DNA of 64,000 nucleotides, from positions 124,001 through 188,000 of the forward strand of contig NZ_QWGR01000002.1 of the NCBI RefSeq assembly GCF_003576475.1, given 5' to 3'. The notes below the pieces were generated by a model. It saw nothing but the letters and a program-made list of their open reading frames with translations, had not been told where the DNA came from and searched no databases. The position numbers and the translations under genes are program-made. The stretch comes from Maribellus luteus (GTDB taxonomy: Bacteria; Bacteroidota; Bacteroidia; Bacteroidales; Prolixibacteraceae). Positions 7,715 through 15,756 of this stretch are shown here, piece by piece (positions within the stretch are counted from its first letter, which is position 1; each line of letters opens with the position of its first letter).

Positions 7715-8743
7715 ATGGCAGATAAAATTTTAGTGACCGGCGGAACCGGTTATATCGGTTCGCATACCGTGGTTGAATTGCAGGCGTCAGGTTACGAGGT
7801 AATTGTGGTGGATAACCTGTCGAACTCAAGCATCGACGTACTCGACAACATTGAACAAATTTCGGGGATCCGGCCCGCATTCGAACAGTTCGACCTGGCG
7901 GATGGAGCAAAAACCGAAGACTTTTTCACCCGAAACAAAAATATTGCGGCCATTATTCATTTTGCGGCATCGAAAGCCGTGGGCGAGTCGGTGGAAAAAC
8001 CCTTGCTGTATTACCGCAACAACCTGGTGTCGCTGATGAACCTGCTCGATTGCCAGATAAAATACGATGTTCCGAACATTGTTTTTTCTTCGTCGTGTAC
8101 GGTTTACGGCCAGCCCGAAGTACTTCCGGTGACTGAAAAAACGCCGCGAAAAGATGCCGAATCGCCTTACGGAAATACCAAACGTGTTAACGAAGATATT
8201 CTGAACGATACGATTCACGCGAATCCGCAGTTGAAAGGGATTGCGCTTCGGTATTTTAACCCGATCGGTGCGCATCCGAGTGCTCTGATTGGAGAATTGC
8301 CGCTGGGCGTTCCGCAAAACCTGGTGCCTTTTATTACCCAAACGGCTGCCGGTTTACGCGACGAATTGAAAGTTTTTGGCGACGATTACGATACGGTTGA
8401 CGGATCGGCCGTTCGCGATTACATCAATGTGGTGGATTTGGCCAAAGCCCACGTGGTGGCAATCAACCGCTTGCTGCAAGGGAAAAACAAAGCCAATTAC
8501 GAGATTTTTAACCTGGGAACAGGCACCGGACTTTCGGTGCTGGAAGTGGTTACCGGTTTTGAAAAAGCAACCGGCGTAAAACTCAACTATAAAATCGTAG
8601 GCCGCCGTGCAGGTGACATCGAAAAAATATGGGCCGATACCACTTACGCCAACGAAGAGCTGGGGTGGAAAGCCGAAAAAGGGACGGAAGAAACTTTGCT
8701 TTCGGCCTGGAACTGGGAAAAACGCGTCAGAGGAATTAAGTAG
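7715..8743 (+). CDS. galE: UDP-glucose 4-epimerase
   Basis: A 342-residue extended short-chain dehydrogenase that interconverts UDP-glucose and UDP-galactose. I start at ATG 7715 (MADKILVTGGTGYIGSH); the in-frame TTG at 7691 overlaps the promoter element. The NAD-binding GGTGYIGSH motif, the serine-rich SSSCTVYG with the catalytic Ser/Thr, and the YGNTK active-site Tyr-Lys (here SPYGNTKRVNED, near residue 155) are all present, along with LRYFNPIGAHPS and the C-terminal 'RAGDIEKIWADTTYANEELGW'. It has its own terminator. Together with rfbB next to it, it supplies sugar nucleotides for surface polysaccharide. Confidence 0.95.
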   Translation: MADKILVTGGTGYIGSHTVVELQASGYEVIVVDNLSNSSIDVLDNIEQISGIRPAFEQFDLADGAKTEDFFTRNKNIAAIIHFAASKAVGESVEKPLLYYRNNLVSLMNLLDCQIKYDVPNIVFSSSCTVYGQPEVLPVTEKTPRKDAESPYGNTKRVNEDILNDTIHANPQLKGIALRYFNPIGAHPSALIGELPLGVPQNLVPFITQTAAGLRDELKVFGDDYDTVDGSAVRDYINVVDLAKAHVVAINRLLQGKNKANYEIFNLGTGTGLSVLEVVTGFEKATGVKLNYKIVGRRAGDIEKIWADTTYANEELGWKAEKGTEETLLSAWNWEKRVRGIK

Positions 8744-8764
8744 TCCTTTGAGGCCCGAATAAAG

Positions 8765-8815
8765 AAAGAGGAAGGAGCGTGCTGTTTCAGCATACTCGTT
8801 CCTCTTTGTGTTTTC
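8765..8815 (+). terminator. Terminator after galE
   Basis: A long hairpin, AAAGAGGAAGGAGCG..TGCTG paired with CAGCA..CGTTCCTCTTT (8765-8807), followed by T-rich sequence; 22 bp after the galE stop. Confidence 0.8.
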
Positions 8816-8848
8816 ATTTATTTTTCTGAGTTTTCCGGTCAATTCTTC

Positions 8849-8856
8849 TATTTTTG
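8849..8856 (+). promoter_or_regulatory. Promoter -7 element of rfbB (TATTTTTG)
   Basis: A perfect TAnnTTTG ending 19 bp before the rfbB ATG, located just after the galE terminator. Confidence 0.6.
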
Positions 8857-8875
8857 TTTTAAAATCAGACACAGC

Positions 8876-9931
8876 ATGAAGAAAACAATATTGGTTACAG
8901 GTGGTGCAGGGTTTATTGGCTCGCACGTGGTTCGTTTACTGGTAAACAAGTACCCGGAATATAAGATTGTCAACCTCGATAAACTGACGTACGCCGGGAA
9001 TTTGGCTAACCTGAAAGACATTGAAGGCCAGCCCAACTACGAATTTGTAAAAGGCGATATTGTGGATGCTGATTTTATACAGAAACTGTTTGACGAAAAA
9101 CAGTTCGATGGCGTGATTCACCTGGCTGCCGAATCGCATGTAGATCGCTCGATTTCAAACCCCACCGAGTTTGTGTATACGAATGTAATCGGTACGGTTA
9201 ACCTGCTGAATGCGGCGAAATTTACCTGGAAGGATAATTTGGAAGGGAAAAAATTCTATCATATTTCTACCGACGAAGTGTATGGTTCGCTGGGCGACGA
9301 AGGAATGTTTACCGAAGAAACGCGTTACGATCCGCACAGCCCTTATTCGGCATCAAAAGCCAGTTCCGATCATTTTGTGCGGGCTTACTGCGATACCTTT
9401 GGATTGCCAACCGTGATTTCTAACTGCTCGAACAACTATGGTTCGTACCAGTTTCCGGAAAAACTGATCCCGCTTTTTATTCACAACATCAAAAACAACA
9501 AGCCGCTGCCGGTTTACGGCAAAGGCGAGAACATTCGCGACTGGCTGTGGGTGGTGGACCATGCCCGGGCCATTGATGTGATTTTCCACCAGGGGGTGAT
9601 TGGCGAAACCTACAACATCGGTGGTTTTAACGAATGGACCAACATCGACCTGATCCGCGTGATGTGCCGGAAGATGGATGAAAAACTGGGGCGTCCGGCG
9701 GGTGAATCCGAAAAACTGATCACTTTTGTGAAAGACCGCGCCGGGCACGATCTGCGCTATGCGATCGATGCTACCAAAATTAAAAACGAACTGGGCTGGG
9801 AGCCTTCGCTTCAGTTTGAAGAAGGCATTGAACTGACCATTGAATGGTACCTCGAAAACACCGAATGGCTGGAGAATGTTACTTCGGGCGATTATCAGAA
9901 ATATTATGAAGAGCAATATGTAAAAAGATAA
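8876..9931 (+). CDS. rfbB: dTDP-glucose 4,6-dehydratase
   Basis: A 351-residue extended SDR enzyme making dTDP-4-keto-6-deoxyglucose, the branch point to dTDP-rhamnose and other deoxysugars. Signatures: VTGGAGFIGSHVVR (NAD), LDKLTYAGNLANL near residue 38 (typical for RfbB), HLAAESHVDRSI near 80, STDEVYGSLG (catalytic Asp-Glu region) near 132 and YSASKASSDHFVRAY with the catalytic Tyr-Lys near 160, then NYGSYQFPEKLIPLFI. rfbA, rfbC and rfbD are not adjacent in this window. A small membrane protein gene follows after 12 bp. Confidence 0.95.
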   Translation: MKKTILVTGGAGFIGSHVVRLLVNKYPEYKIVNLDKLTYAGNLANLKDIEGQPNYEFVKGDIVDADFIQKLFDEKQFDGVIHLAAESHVDRSISNPTEFVYTNVIGTVNLLNAAKFTWKDNLEGKKFYHISTDEVYGSLGDEGMFTEETRYDPHSPYSASKASSDHFVRAYCDTFGLPTVISNCSNNYGSYQFPEKLIPLFIHNIKNNKPLPVYGKGENIRDWLWVVDHARAIDVIFHQGVIGETYNIGGFNEWTNIDLIRVMCRKMDEKLGRPAGESEKLITFVKDRAGHDLRYAIDATKIKNELGWEPSLQFEEGIELTIEWYLENTEWLENVTSGDYQKYYEEQYVKR

Positions 9932-9943
9932 TATTGTCAGTAA

Positions 9944-10351
9944 ATGGATCCGTCGGTACTCCAAATAGTAGACCACTTTCTTGGCGAAAAAAGAAAAGGG
10001 AAAGATTTCACTGAAATAGGAAGAGAACTCAAAAAGTTGAATCTCAAGGATGAAACGGTCAAAGAGATTTTAAAGGAGATTGATCGTCAGATTTTTTTGG
10101 AAGAAGCTGTTACAGTAAAGCAAAAGGGAATAAATGAGTCAATTTGGATTGGATTAGTGCTGATAGTTCTGGGAGTTGTCTTCACAATCGGTTCTTTGAC
10201 CGGATTTATAACAGGAGGACATGCAATTGTTTTGATGTATGGGCCTTTAATCGCAGGAATTGTCCTGGTGGTGAGAGGCACCAGAAAAAGAAAAAATATT
10301 GCAGGTTTTTCAAAGGATATACGAGCAGGTTATTTCCGGAAACGTCATTAA
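9944..10351 (+). CDS. Hypothetical two-helix membrane protein
   Basis: A 135-residue protein I do not recognise. Residues 1-58 are charged and predicted helical (FLGEKRKGKDFTEIGRELKK...ETVKEILKEIDRQI), followed by two hydrophobic helices at about residues 67-90 and 93-110 and a basic tail (RKRKNIAGFSK...YFRKRH). The start ATG lies 12 bp after the rfbB stop, so it is probably read through from the rfbB promoter. A terminator at 10393-10415 closes the unit. No functional assignment is possible from the sequence; the layout suggests a small inner-membrane protein with a cytoplasmic N-terminal helix. Confidence 0.6.
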   Translation: MDPSVLQIVDHFLGEKRKGKDFTEIGRELKKLNLKDETVKEILKEIDRQIFLEEAVTVKQKGINESIWIGLVLIVLGVVFTIGSLTGFITGGHAIVLMYGPLIAGIVLVVRGTRKRKNIAGFSKDIRAGYFRKRH

Positions 10352-10392
10352 GTATTAACAATAGTCCCGTAGCCGGTTTTACTGAAAGTCCA

Positions 10393-10415
10393 GTTCTTCG
10401 TAAGAACGTTTTTTT
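10393..10415 (+). terminator. Terminator after rfbB and the small membrane protein
   Basis: GTTCTT (10393-10398) pairs with AAGAAC (10402-10407), with a tight 3-nt loop and a following run of seven T. Confidence 0.65.
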
Positions 10416-10622
10416 GGATATAAGGACGTTAGAGAAGGTGTTCATTCGTCCAAATTTCAGGCAAAGCACGCGAAGTTGTTTTTAAGAACCCAAAATCAAA
10501 TATTGACAATCAATAATCTGCGAGCTTTGCGGGAACTCGATTTTGTCAAATCCTGAGACACTGTCGTTTGTGGTTGATTCGATAAAATTCAGGGTATAAC
10601 TTTCAGGAACAGAAATTTATAC

Positions 10623-10630
10623 TATCTTTG
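10623..10630 (+). promoter_or_regulatory. Promoter -7 element of rpsP (TATCTTTG)
   Basis: A perfect TAnnTTTG, with TTTC at 10601-10604 as a possible -33 element at an 18-bp spacing; 34 bp before the rpsP ATG. Confidence 0.65.
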
Positions 10631-10664
10631 CGCCACATTTTTCAAAAACAAATAAAGTAGAGTT

Positions 10665-11228
10665 ATGCCAGTAAAAATGAGACTCGCGCGACACGGTCGC
10701 AAACGCTACGCATACTACCACATTGTAGTAGCCGATAGCAGGGCGCCACGAGATGGCAGGTATATTGAGCGGATTGGCACGTATAATCCGAATTCTAATC
10801 CTGCTACTATTGATCTCGATTTTGACAAAGCTTATGATTGGCTTGTTAAAGGCGCACAACCTACTGACACCGTTAAGGCAATTTTGTCTTACAAAGGTGT
10901 GTTGTACAAAAAACACCTGATGGGTGGAGTGAAAAAAGGAGCATTTGATGAAGCGGAAGCCGAAAAACGTTTGGACAAATGGATGGCAGAAAAAGATGCC
11001 AAGATCCAGGCCAAAGTTGACCGTTTGCAAGGCGAAGTTGATTCAGCCTTTAAGAAACAAATGGAGGCTGAAATTAAAATCAAAGAAGAAAGAGCTGCTG
11101 CTATTGCTGCAAAAAATGCAGAACTGGCCGCTGAAGCTCAGGCTGCTGCTGCCGAGGCAGAAGCCGAAGAAGCTCCTGAAACTGAAGCACCTGAAGCTTC
11201 AGCAGAAGAACAAGGTGCGGAATCTTAA
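10665..11228 (+). CDS. rpsP: 30S ribosomal protein S16 with a long acidic C-terminal extension
   Basis: Residues 1-85 are a standard S16 ([38 protein letters not shown]), a small-subunit assembly protein. The total is 187 residues, against roughly 80-90 in Proteobacteria. The extension is first a charged coiled-coil-like helix ([20 protein letters not shown]) and then an Ala/Glu-rich tail ([20 protein letters not shown]). Long S16 tails are, as far as I know, common in Bacteroidota. rimM lies about 220 bp downstream but has its own promoter signal. Confidence 0.96.
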   Translation: MPVKMRLARHGRKRYAYYHIVVADSRAPRDGRYIERIGTYNPNSNPATIDLDFDKAYDWLVKGAQPTDTVKAILSYKGVLYKKHLMGGVKKGAFDEAEAEKRLDKWMAEKDAKIQAKVDRLQGEVDSAFKKQMEAEIKIKEERAAAIAAKNAELAAEAQAAAAEAEAEEAPETEAPEASAEEQGAES

Positions 11229-11251
11229 GAAAGACTCACATCTTATGATAG

Positions 11252-11285
11252 AAAGCCATTCGTTCATTAACGGATGGCTTTTTTG
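11252..11285 (+). terminator. Terminator after rpsP
   Basis: AAAGCCAT (11252-11259) pairs with ATGGCTT (11274-11280), followed by a T-run; 24 bp after the stop. Confidence 0.75.
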
Positions 11286-11303
11286 TTTTGTGAAATACCC
11301 ATT

Positions 11304-11372
11304 TCTCTTCGTGTTTCTTTGTGGATCCTCTGCGGTTCTTTGTGTAAACTTCTTTTTCTTCTTGCACAAAGT
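11304..11372. repeat. Intergenic element with repeated TTCTTTGTG
   Basis: TTCTTTGTG occurs at 11315-11323 and 11336-11344, exactly 21 bp apart, and CACAAAG at 11365-11371 can pair with the second copy. The wording (TCTTCGTGTTTCTTTGTGG...CTGCGGTTCTTTGTGTAA) matches a class of dispersed repeat known to me from Bacteroidota genomes; copies elsewhere cannot be checked here. Confidence 0.5.
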
Positions 11373-11437
11373 ACCTCTACGAAAGTAACAAGAGCTCCAA
11401 AGTTGTATCTCTTCCATAAAATTCAACACAATTTGTC

Positions 11438-11445
11438 TATTTTTG
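11438..11445 (+). promoter_or_regulatory. Promoter -7-like element abutting rimM (TATTTTTG)
   Basis: A perfect TAnnTTTG that ends only 4 bp before the rimM ATG. If active, the transcript would have almost no leader. No good -33 element was found at normal spacing, so the assignment is uncertain. Confidence 0.45.
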
Positions 11446-11449
11446 AAGT

Positions 11450-11977
11450 ATGGAAACAATACCAAAAACCGATTGCGAAAAAATAGGATTCTTCCGGAAA
11501 ACACACGGTGTACACGGCGAAGTAGTGCTCGAATTCGAAGAGCATTTTGAATATTCGGTGGAAGAAGCCGAACGTTTTTTTGTGGAACTCGACGGTTTGC
11601 TGGTGCCGTTTTTTATTGCTGAAGATGGTTTGCGCTTTAAATCGTCGAAATCGGCCATCGTAAAATTCGACTGGGTGGATACCGAAAAATATGCCAAGCG
11701 CCTGATTGGGGCTTCGGTGTATCTTTTTCTGGATGAAATTGTGGATGAACCACTGGAGAGCGAAGCACTGCTAAAAGGCTTTGTGCTTTTTGATGCCGAA
11801 AAAGGCGAAGTGGGAGAGATCGAACAGGTGGACGATTATTCGGGGAATGTGGTGCTGACCGTCAAACACGGCGATGAAGAACTGCTGGTTCCTTTTCACC
11901 CGGAATTTGTGGTGGAGATTGACGAGGAGCAAAAACGTCTTATCCTGAACCTGCCGGAAGGATTAATTGAGGGGTAA
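11450..11977 (+). CDS. rimM: Ribosome maturation factor RimM
   Basis: A 175-residue RimM, needed for maturation of the 30S head and partner of S19. The N-terminal barrel begins IGFFRKTHGVHGEVVLEFEE (family GxxxxxxGxxGE pattern), and the C-terminal PRC-barrel part has LIGASVYLFLDE near residue 82 and VLTVKHGDEELLVPFHPEFV near 138. Its position after rpsP matches the usual rpsP-rimM order. Its 3' end overlaps the convergent thioesterase gene by 15 bp. Confidence 0.93.
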   Translation: METIPKTDCEKIGFFRKTHGVHGEVVLEFEEHFEYSVEEAERFFVELDGLLVPFFIAEDGLRFKSSKSAIVKFDWVDTEKYAKRLIGASVYLFLDEIVDEPLESEALLKGFVLFDAEKGEVGEIEQVDDYSGNVVLTVKHGDEELLVPFHPEFVVEIDEEQKRLILNLPEGLIEG

Positions 11978-12385
11978 GCCCGGCTCGTAAGCTTTGATTT
12001 TATTCCTCCACTCATCCGGAATAAGCTCCGATTTTTTATGTTGCATATGGTAACAAACCAAAACCGTAGTGCACAAAGCAGCTGGCTCCGGGTTTCCTTT
12101 TTTGAACAATTGCTGGGTCATTTCCAGGCTCTTTTCTCCGAGCGACGAAATATGCGTTTGTACTTCAATCTGGTCTTCCAGGTAAATGGGTTCGAGGTAA
12201 TCAACCTTTACCGAAGCAATCACCAGTCCCGTTTCTGTCCAACTGATTAGCTTGCCCAATACTTTCTCAAAATAATTGAGCCGGGCCAGGTCGAAAAACT
12301 CCTGGTATTTTCCGTTGTACACATGGCCCATCAGGTCCACATCGTTAAACCGAAGTTGAATGGAAGTGGTATGTATATCGCTCAT
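11963..12385 (-). CDS. Acyl-CoA thioesterase, 4-hydroxybenzoyl-CoA thioesterase family
   Basis: A 140-residue hotdog-fold protein. The motif IQLRFNDVDLMGHVYNGKYQEFFDLARLNYF near the N-terminus is the YbgC/4HBT signature, with the catalytic aspartate in the D-x-D-x-x-G-H-V-x-N context. The middle (VDYLEPIYLEDQIEVQTHIS) and the end (LCTTVLVCYHMQHKKSELIPDEWR) fit the family. It probably hydrolyses an acyl-CoA; chain length cannot be read from sequence. It overlaps rimM tail to tail by 15 bp, so neither gene can have a terminator between them. Confidence 0.88.
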   Translation of the reverse strand: MSDIHTTSIQLRFNDVDLMGHVYNGKYQEFFDLARLNYFEKVLGKLISWTETGLVIASVKVDYLEPIYLEDQIEVQTHISSLGEKSLEMTQQLFKKGNPEPAALCTTVLVCYHMQHKKSELIPDEWRNKIKAYEPGLPLN

Positions 12386-12552
12386 TTTATCCGTGTTTTA
12401 AAAATTACAAAGTCGCTGCCTTCCCGGTGCTTTGAGTACTCTTCTTCCGAAAGAACAACCAAAATTGAACTTTTTTTCCGATGTAGTGCAACTTTGCGCA
12501 TATTTGTCCGTCATTAGTGAAGTAATAGTTAGAAACCAGAAAATAGTTATAA

Positions 12553-12590
12553 AAGATGAAACGAATCCCTGGGGACGAGTTCCATCTTAT
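12553..12590 (+). promoter_or_regulatory. Hairpin in the leader of the DUF2807 gene
   Basis: AAGATGAAAC and GTTCCATCTT form an almost perfect 10-bp stem about 28 bp upstream of ATG 12618. CATATTTG at 12499-12506 (7 of 8 matches to TAnnTTTG), with a T-run some 21 bp upstream of it, may be the promoter, giving a leader near 110 nt that contains this hairpin. Confidence 0.35.
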
Positions 12591-12617
12591 ACCTTAATAA
12601 ACAACAATTTTAATAAG

Positions 12618-13322
12618 ATGAAAGCCAGAATTTTATTGTTTAGCCTCCTGTTGGCAGGAATATTTGCTGTAAATTCAGTAAAAGCAGAAGAAGAAAACCG
12701 CGAAGTATCACCTTTCTCAGAGATTTCACTGCGAATCTCCGGGAATCTCTACCTCACCCAGGGCAACAAACAAAGTGTTAGAGTTGTAGCCAAAGAATCG
12801 GTTTTGAGCGATCTTATTACCGAAGTGAAAGGAAATGAACTGGTGATCCGTTTTCCCAATTCGAACATCTTTCAGCGCAATTTCAAACCCGGTAAAATCG
12901 AAATTTATGTTACCGTGCCCGATGTAAGTGCCTTGTCGGTTTCGGGTTCAGGCGATATTATTGCCGAGAAACTGGAAGCCCGGATTTTAAATCTGTCGCT
13001 TAGCGGAAGTGGCGGAATCAAGCTCGGTTCGCTCGAATCAAGCAAATTGAAAGGAAGCATCTCGGGTTCGGGAAATATTGAAGTGAAAGGCCGAAAAGTG
13101 GCTGACGATTTAAGTGTGACCATCTCGGGTTCCGGAAATTTCAATGCAACGGATTTTGAAGCCGATGCAGTCAGTGTAACCATTGCCGGATCGGGTAACT
13201 GCAACGTTACTTCAAACGGAACGATTAAAGCACGCATTGCAGGTTCTGGAAGCGTCTTTTACAGCGGGAACCCAAGCATCGATGCTTCGACCGCCGGCTC
13301 CGGAAAAGTAAGAGAAATGTAG
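12618..13322 (+). CDS. Secreted DUF2807 (head-GIN) protein with SGSG repeats
   Basis: A 234-residue exported protein. An upstream in-frame ATG at 12432 would add 62 residues, but the signal peptide MKARILLFSLLLAGIFAVNSVKA begins at ATG 12618, so that start is chosen. The mature part is a right-handed beta-solenoid-like region of the DUF2807 family: the glycine-serine motif SGSG or AGSG recurs about every 18-22 residues (VSGSGDI, LSGSGGI, ISGSGNI, ISGSGNF, IAGSGNC, IAGSGSV, TAGSGKV). These proteins are abundant in Bacteroidota and their function is unknown, possibly envelope-related. A terminator follows. Confidence 0.85.
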   Translation: MKARILLFSLLLAGIFAVNSVKAEEENREVSPFSEISLRISGNLYLTQGNKQSVRVVAKESVLSDLITEVKGNELVIRFPNSNIFQRNFKPGKIEIYVTVPDVSALSVSGSGDIIAEKLEARILNLSLSGSGGIKLGSLESSKLKGSISGSGNIEVKGRKVADDLSVTISGSGNFNATDFEADAVSVTIAGSGNCNVTSNGTIKARIAGSGSVFYSGNPSIDASTAGSGKVREM

Positions 13323-13345
13323 TGTAACAAGCTATACGAACATTG

Positions 13346-13379
13346 AAAACCATTCTTCAGATGAGGGATGGTTTTTTTT
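13346..13379 (+). terminator. Terminator after the DUF2807 gene
   Basis: AAAACCAT (13346-13353) pairs with ATGGTTTT (13368-13375), followed by a T-run. Confidence 0.8.
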
Positions 13380-13448
13380 GTGCATTATTTGATCATAATG
13401 TATTAAATTGCTTCTCAATAGTTCTAACTGTAATTAAAATTCAACAAC

Positions 13449-13889
13449 ATGGGAGTATTAAAAGAATTTAAGAGCTTTGCCATGAAAGGCAATGTGCTCG
13501 ACCTGGCAGTTGCTGTCATTATTGGTGGTGCTTTTGGTAAGATCATCACCTCTTTTGTAAACGATGTTTTGATGCCACCTATTGGGTTGCTTTTGGGAAA
13601 TACCGATTTCAGCAACCTGAGAGTTGTAATCAAAGAAGGTAGCGAAGCCGTAATGAATGGCGAGCAGATAGTAAGTCCGGCCGTTGCTGAAGTGGCGATT
13701 AAATACGGCGCTTTTGTAAACACCGTGCTCGACTTTCTGATTGTGGCTTTCTCCATTTTCCTGGTGGTAAAGGCTTTCAATAAAATGAAGAAGAAAGAAG
13801 CTGCAGCTCCACCTCCTGCTCCGCCAGCTCCTTCGAAAGAAGAAGTACTGCTTACCGAGATCAGGGATATTTTAAAAGAAAAGAAATAA
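13449..13889 (+). CDS. mscL: Large-conductance mechanosensitive channel
   Basis: A 146-residue MscL, the inner-membrane pentameric valve that opens under hypo-osmotic shock. The N-terminal amphipathic helix and first membrane helix ([42 protein letters not shown]) are textbook MscL, and the second helix is at about residues 85-110 ([20 protein letters not shown]). A Pro/Ala linker leads to the C-terminal helix [13 protein letters not shown] single gene with its own strong terminator. Confidence 0.97.
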   Translation: MGVLKEFKSFAMKGNVLDLAVAVIIGGAFGKIITSFVNDVLMPPIGLLLGNTDFSNLRVVIKEGSEAVMNGEQIVSPAVAEVAIKYGAFVNTVLDFLIVAFSIFLVVKAFNKMKKKEAAAPPPAPPAPSKEEVLLTEIRDILKEKK

Positions 13890-13908
13890 ACGTTTTCAGG
13901 ATACGATC

Positions 13909-13950
13909 AAAACTGCTTCGCTGTCAACCGACGGATGAAGCAGTTTTTTT
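13909..13950. terminator. Bidirectional terminator between mscL and tsaC
   Basis: AAAACTGCTTC (13909-13919) pairs with GAAGCAGTTTT (13937-13947), with T-runs on either strand; it serves the two convergent genes. Confidence 0.85.
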
Positions 13951-14512
13951 ATTTCCGGATAATCTCAATTTGCCCGCCCGGTCCGAGTTTGATAATGCTC
14001 GAAGCTTGTGCCGGAGTACGGTCGTCTTGCCGGTATTCAACAATATAATCCACCGCATTTTTTATTTCATCGGAAATCTCGTCAAAAAAAGTCGGCGATT
14101 TTTCTCCGCTTACATTGGCCGAAGTGGAAACCAGCGGACGGCGAAAACGTTGCAGCAAGCGGCTGGTAAAAGCTTCTTTGGTGAAACGGATTCCGATGCT
14201 GCCATCTTCTGCAAGCAGGTTTGCGGCCAGGTTTTTAGCGCGGGGATAAATAACCGTCAAGGGAGTGGTGCTTATTTCCACCAGATCCCAGGCAACTTCC
14301 GGCACTTCGCTCACATAGCGGTCGAGCAAGGCCGGGTTTTCCATTAGCACGAGCATGCTTTTCGAGTCTGCACGTTTTTTTAGGTCGTAAATCCGCTTCA
14401 CTGCTTCGGGGTTGGTGGCATCGCAGCCAATTCCCCAAATGGTATCGGTGGGGTAAAGAATGATTCCCCCGCTTTTCAGTACCTCCAGTGCTTTCTTAAT
14501 ATCTTCCTGCAT
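13949..14512 (-). CDS. tsaC: Threonylcarbamoyl-AMP synthase (YrdC/Sua5 domain)
   Basis: A 187-residue enzyme that forms threonylcarbamoyl-AMP from threonine, bicarbonate and ATP for the t6A37 modification of ANN-decoding tRNAs. Signatures: GGIILYPTDTIWGIGCDATNP (the KxR/YPTxTxxGLxxxA region), YDLKKRADSKSMLVL near residue 42 and the SIGIRF and PLVSTSANVSGE segments near 105 and 130. It is the short YrdC form without the Sua5 C-terminal domain. It follows the glycosyltransferase gene by 3 bp on the same strand, so the two are probably cotranscribed despite unrelated roles. Confidence 0.92.
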   Translation of the reverse strand: MQEDIKKALEVLKSGGIILYPTDTIWGIGCDATNPEAVKRIYDLKKRADSKSMLVLMENPALLDRYVSEVPEVAWDLVEISTTPLTVIYPRAKNLAANLLAEDGSIGIRFTKEAFTSRLLQRFRRPLVSTSANVSGEKSPTFFDEISDEIKNAVDYIVEYRQDDRTPAQASSIIKLGPGGQIEIIRK

Positions 14513-14515
14513 TGT

Positions 14516-15625
14516 TTAGCCTACTATTTTCTGATACAATTTTACGAGTTTCTCCACGTATTTTCCGGTTTGAAATTCGTTGGCACGCAACCTGCCTTTT
14601 TCAATTAACTGGCTGCGAAAATAATCATCGCTTATCAATTTCTGAATAGAATTGCCTAGTTCTTCAATATTTCCGGGTGAGCACAAAATCGCTGCATCGC
14701 CTGCAGTTTCCGGCAGACACGATACGTTGGAGGTGATTACCGGGCATCCGCTGGCCATGGCTTCGATCACGGGCAAGCCAAAACCTTCAAATACCGAGAT
14801 GTAGATCGAAAGCGTGGCAAGCTGATAGATTCCAGCCAGGTCTTTTTCAGGAATGTTTTTCAGGATGATCACCTGTTTCTGAATTTTTTGGGCAGCTACG
14901 TATTTGTGTATGTCGTTGCAATACGAGGTTGGATTGCCGATCATTACCAGCGGGATATCGAGATTCTTTGCTTGCAGGGCCTTTAAAATAGAAAGCTGAT
15001 TTTTTCGTTCTTCGATGGTTCCCACGGCCAGGATAAACTGATCGGGCAGGCGGTATTTCTCTTTTATTTTTGAGGTGTCAACCTTTTCAAAAAACAGGGG
15101 CGAAATGGCCTGGTGAATTACCTCAATCTTGTCGGGCGAGGTACCGGTAAACTCCACAATGTCGGCTTTTGTCTGCTCACTGATGGCGATGATCTTTGTG
15201 GCGGCTTTGCAGGCATATCTTACCTTGTAGCGGTAAATGAGCCGGTCGAAAAACTTATAAAATTCGGGGTAGCGCAAAAAGATCAGGTCATGAATGGTCA
15301 CCAATGCCGGAATCCCGGTTTTGTGGATACCGCGGGGTAACTCGTTGCTAAGACCGTGGTAGAGATCGATCTGCCGGGATTTAATTTCGCCGCTTAGTTT
15401 AAAATTTCGCCAAATGGTCTTCTTAAGCCCCGATAATTTACGTGGCGGGGCTACAATTTCAAAAGCCTCCTGCTGTTTTAGCATCGCGACTTTTACCTCG
15501 GTGGTGAACAGGGAGTAAGTGTTTTTCGGGAAATATTTAATAAGTCCGTTTAGGGTATTCCGGCTGTAATTTCCCAGTCCTGAGGTATTTAAAAAAGCTC
15601 GTTTTGCGTCGTATCCTAATTTCAT
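14516..15625 (-). CDS. Glycosyltransferase family 4 (GT-B)
   Basis: A 369-residue retaining glycosyltransferase of the GT4/GT1 type. I start at MKLGYDAKRAFLNTSGLGNYS, because the longer frame (to 15727) adds an unlikely N-terminus that overlaps the lysA terminator. The donor-binding half carries FILAVGTIEERKNQLSILKAL near residue 190 and the E-x7-E signature EGFGLPVIEAMASGCPVITSNVSCLPETAG near 280-310. The N-terminal half contains HDLIFLRYPEFY. It likely adds a sugar to a surface polysaccharide or glycolipid; the acceptor is unknown. The next gene, tsaC, starts 3 bp later. Confidence 0.88.
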   Translation of the reverse strand: MKLGYDAKRAFLNTSGLGNYSRNTLNGLIKYFPKNTYSLFTTEVKVAMLKQQEAFEIVAPPRKLSGLKKTIWRNFKLSGEIKSRQIDLYHGLSNELPRGIHKTGIPALVTIHDLIFLRYPEFYKFFDRLIYRYKVRYACKAATKIIAISEQTKADIVEFTGTSPDKIEVIHQAISPLFFEKVDTSKIKEKYRLPDQFILAVGTIEERKNQLSILKALQAKNLDIPLVMIGNPTSYCNDIHKYVAAQKIQKQVIILKNIPEKDLAGIYQLATLSIYISVFEGFGLPVIEAMASGCPVITSNVSCLPETAGDAAILCSPGNIEELGNSIQKLISDDYFRSQLIEKGRLRANEFQTGKYVEKLVKLYQKIVG

Positions 15626-15654
15626 AATTGGTTGATTGCTTCTGTCTAAAATAA

Positions 15655-15684
15655 CAAAAAAGGCCGGGTTTATGCCCCAGCCTT
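15655..15684 (-). terminator. Terminator after lysA
   Basis: On the minus strand AAGGCTGGG pairs with CCCGGCCTT (plus positions 15676-15684 and 15660-15668), followed by a T-run; it lies 70 bp past the lysA stop. Confidence 0.75.
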
Positions 15685-15756
15685 CCATTTTTGTATTATT
15701 TATGTTGCAATAAATTCTGCGAATCAACTGATGTCCTGAATCTTTAAAATCAGAAA

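Larger units (their letters stand above)
10352..10664. other. Intergenic region before rpsP
   Basis: These 313 bp hold a terminator (10393-10415) and the rpsP promoter (10623-10630). Apart from those, I see no open frame or conserved structure. Confidence 0.5.

Noticed and set aside
11274-11486. Open frames around 11274-11504 on both strands
   Set aside because: They cross an intergenic repeat and a terminator, with low-complexity translations.
12432-12617. 62-residue N-terminal extension of the DUF2807 protein
   Set aside because: The signal peptide begins at ATG 12618, and the upstream part contains promoter- and hairpin-like sequence.
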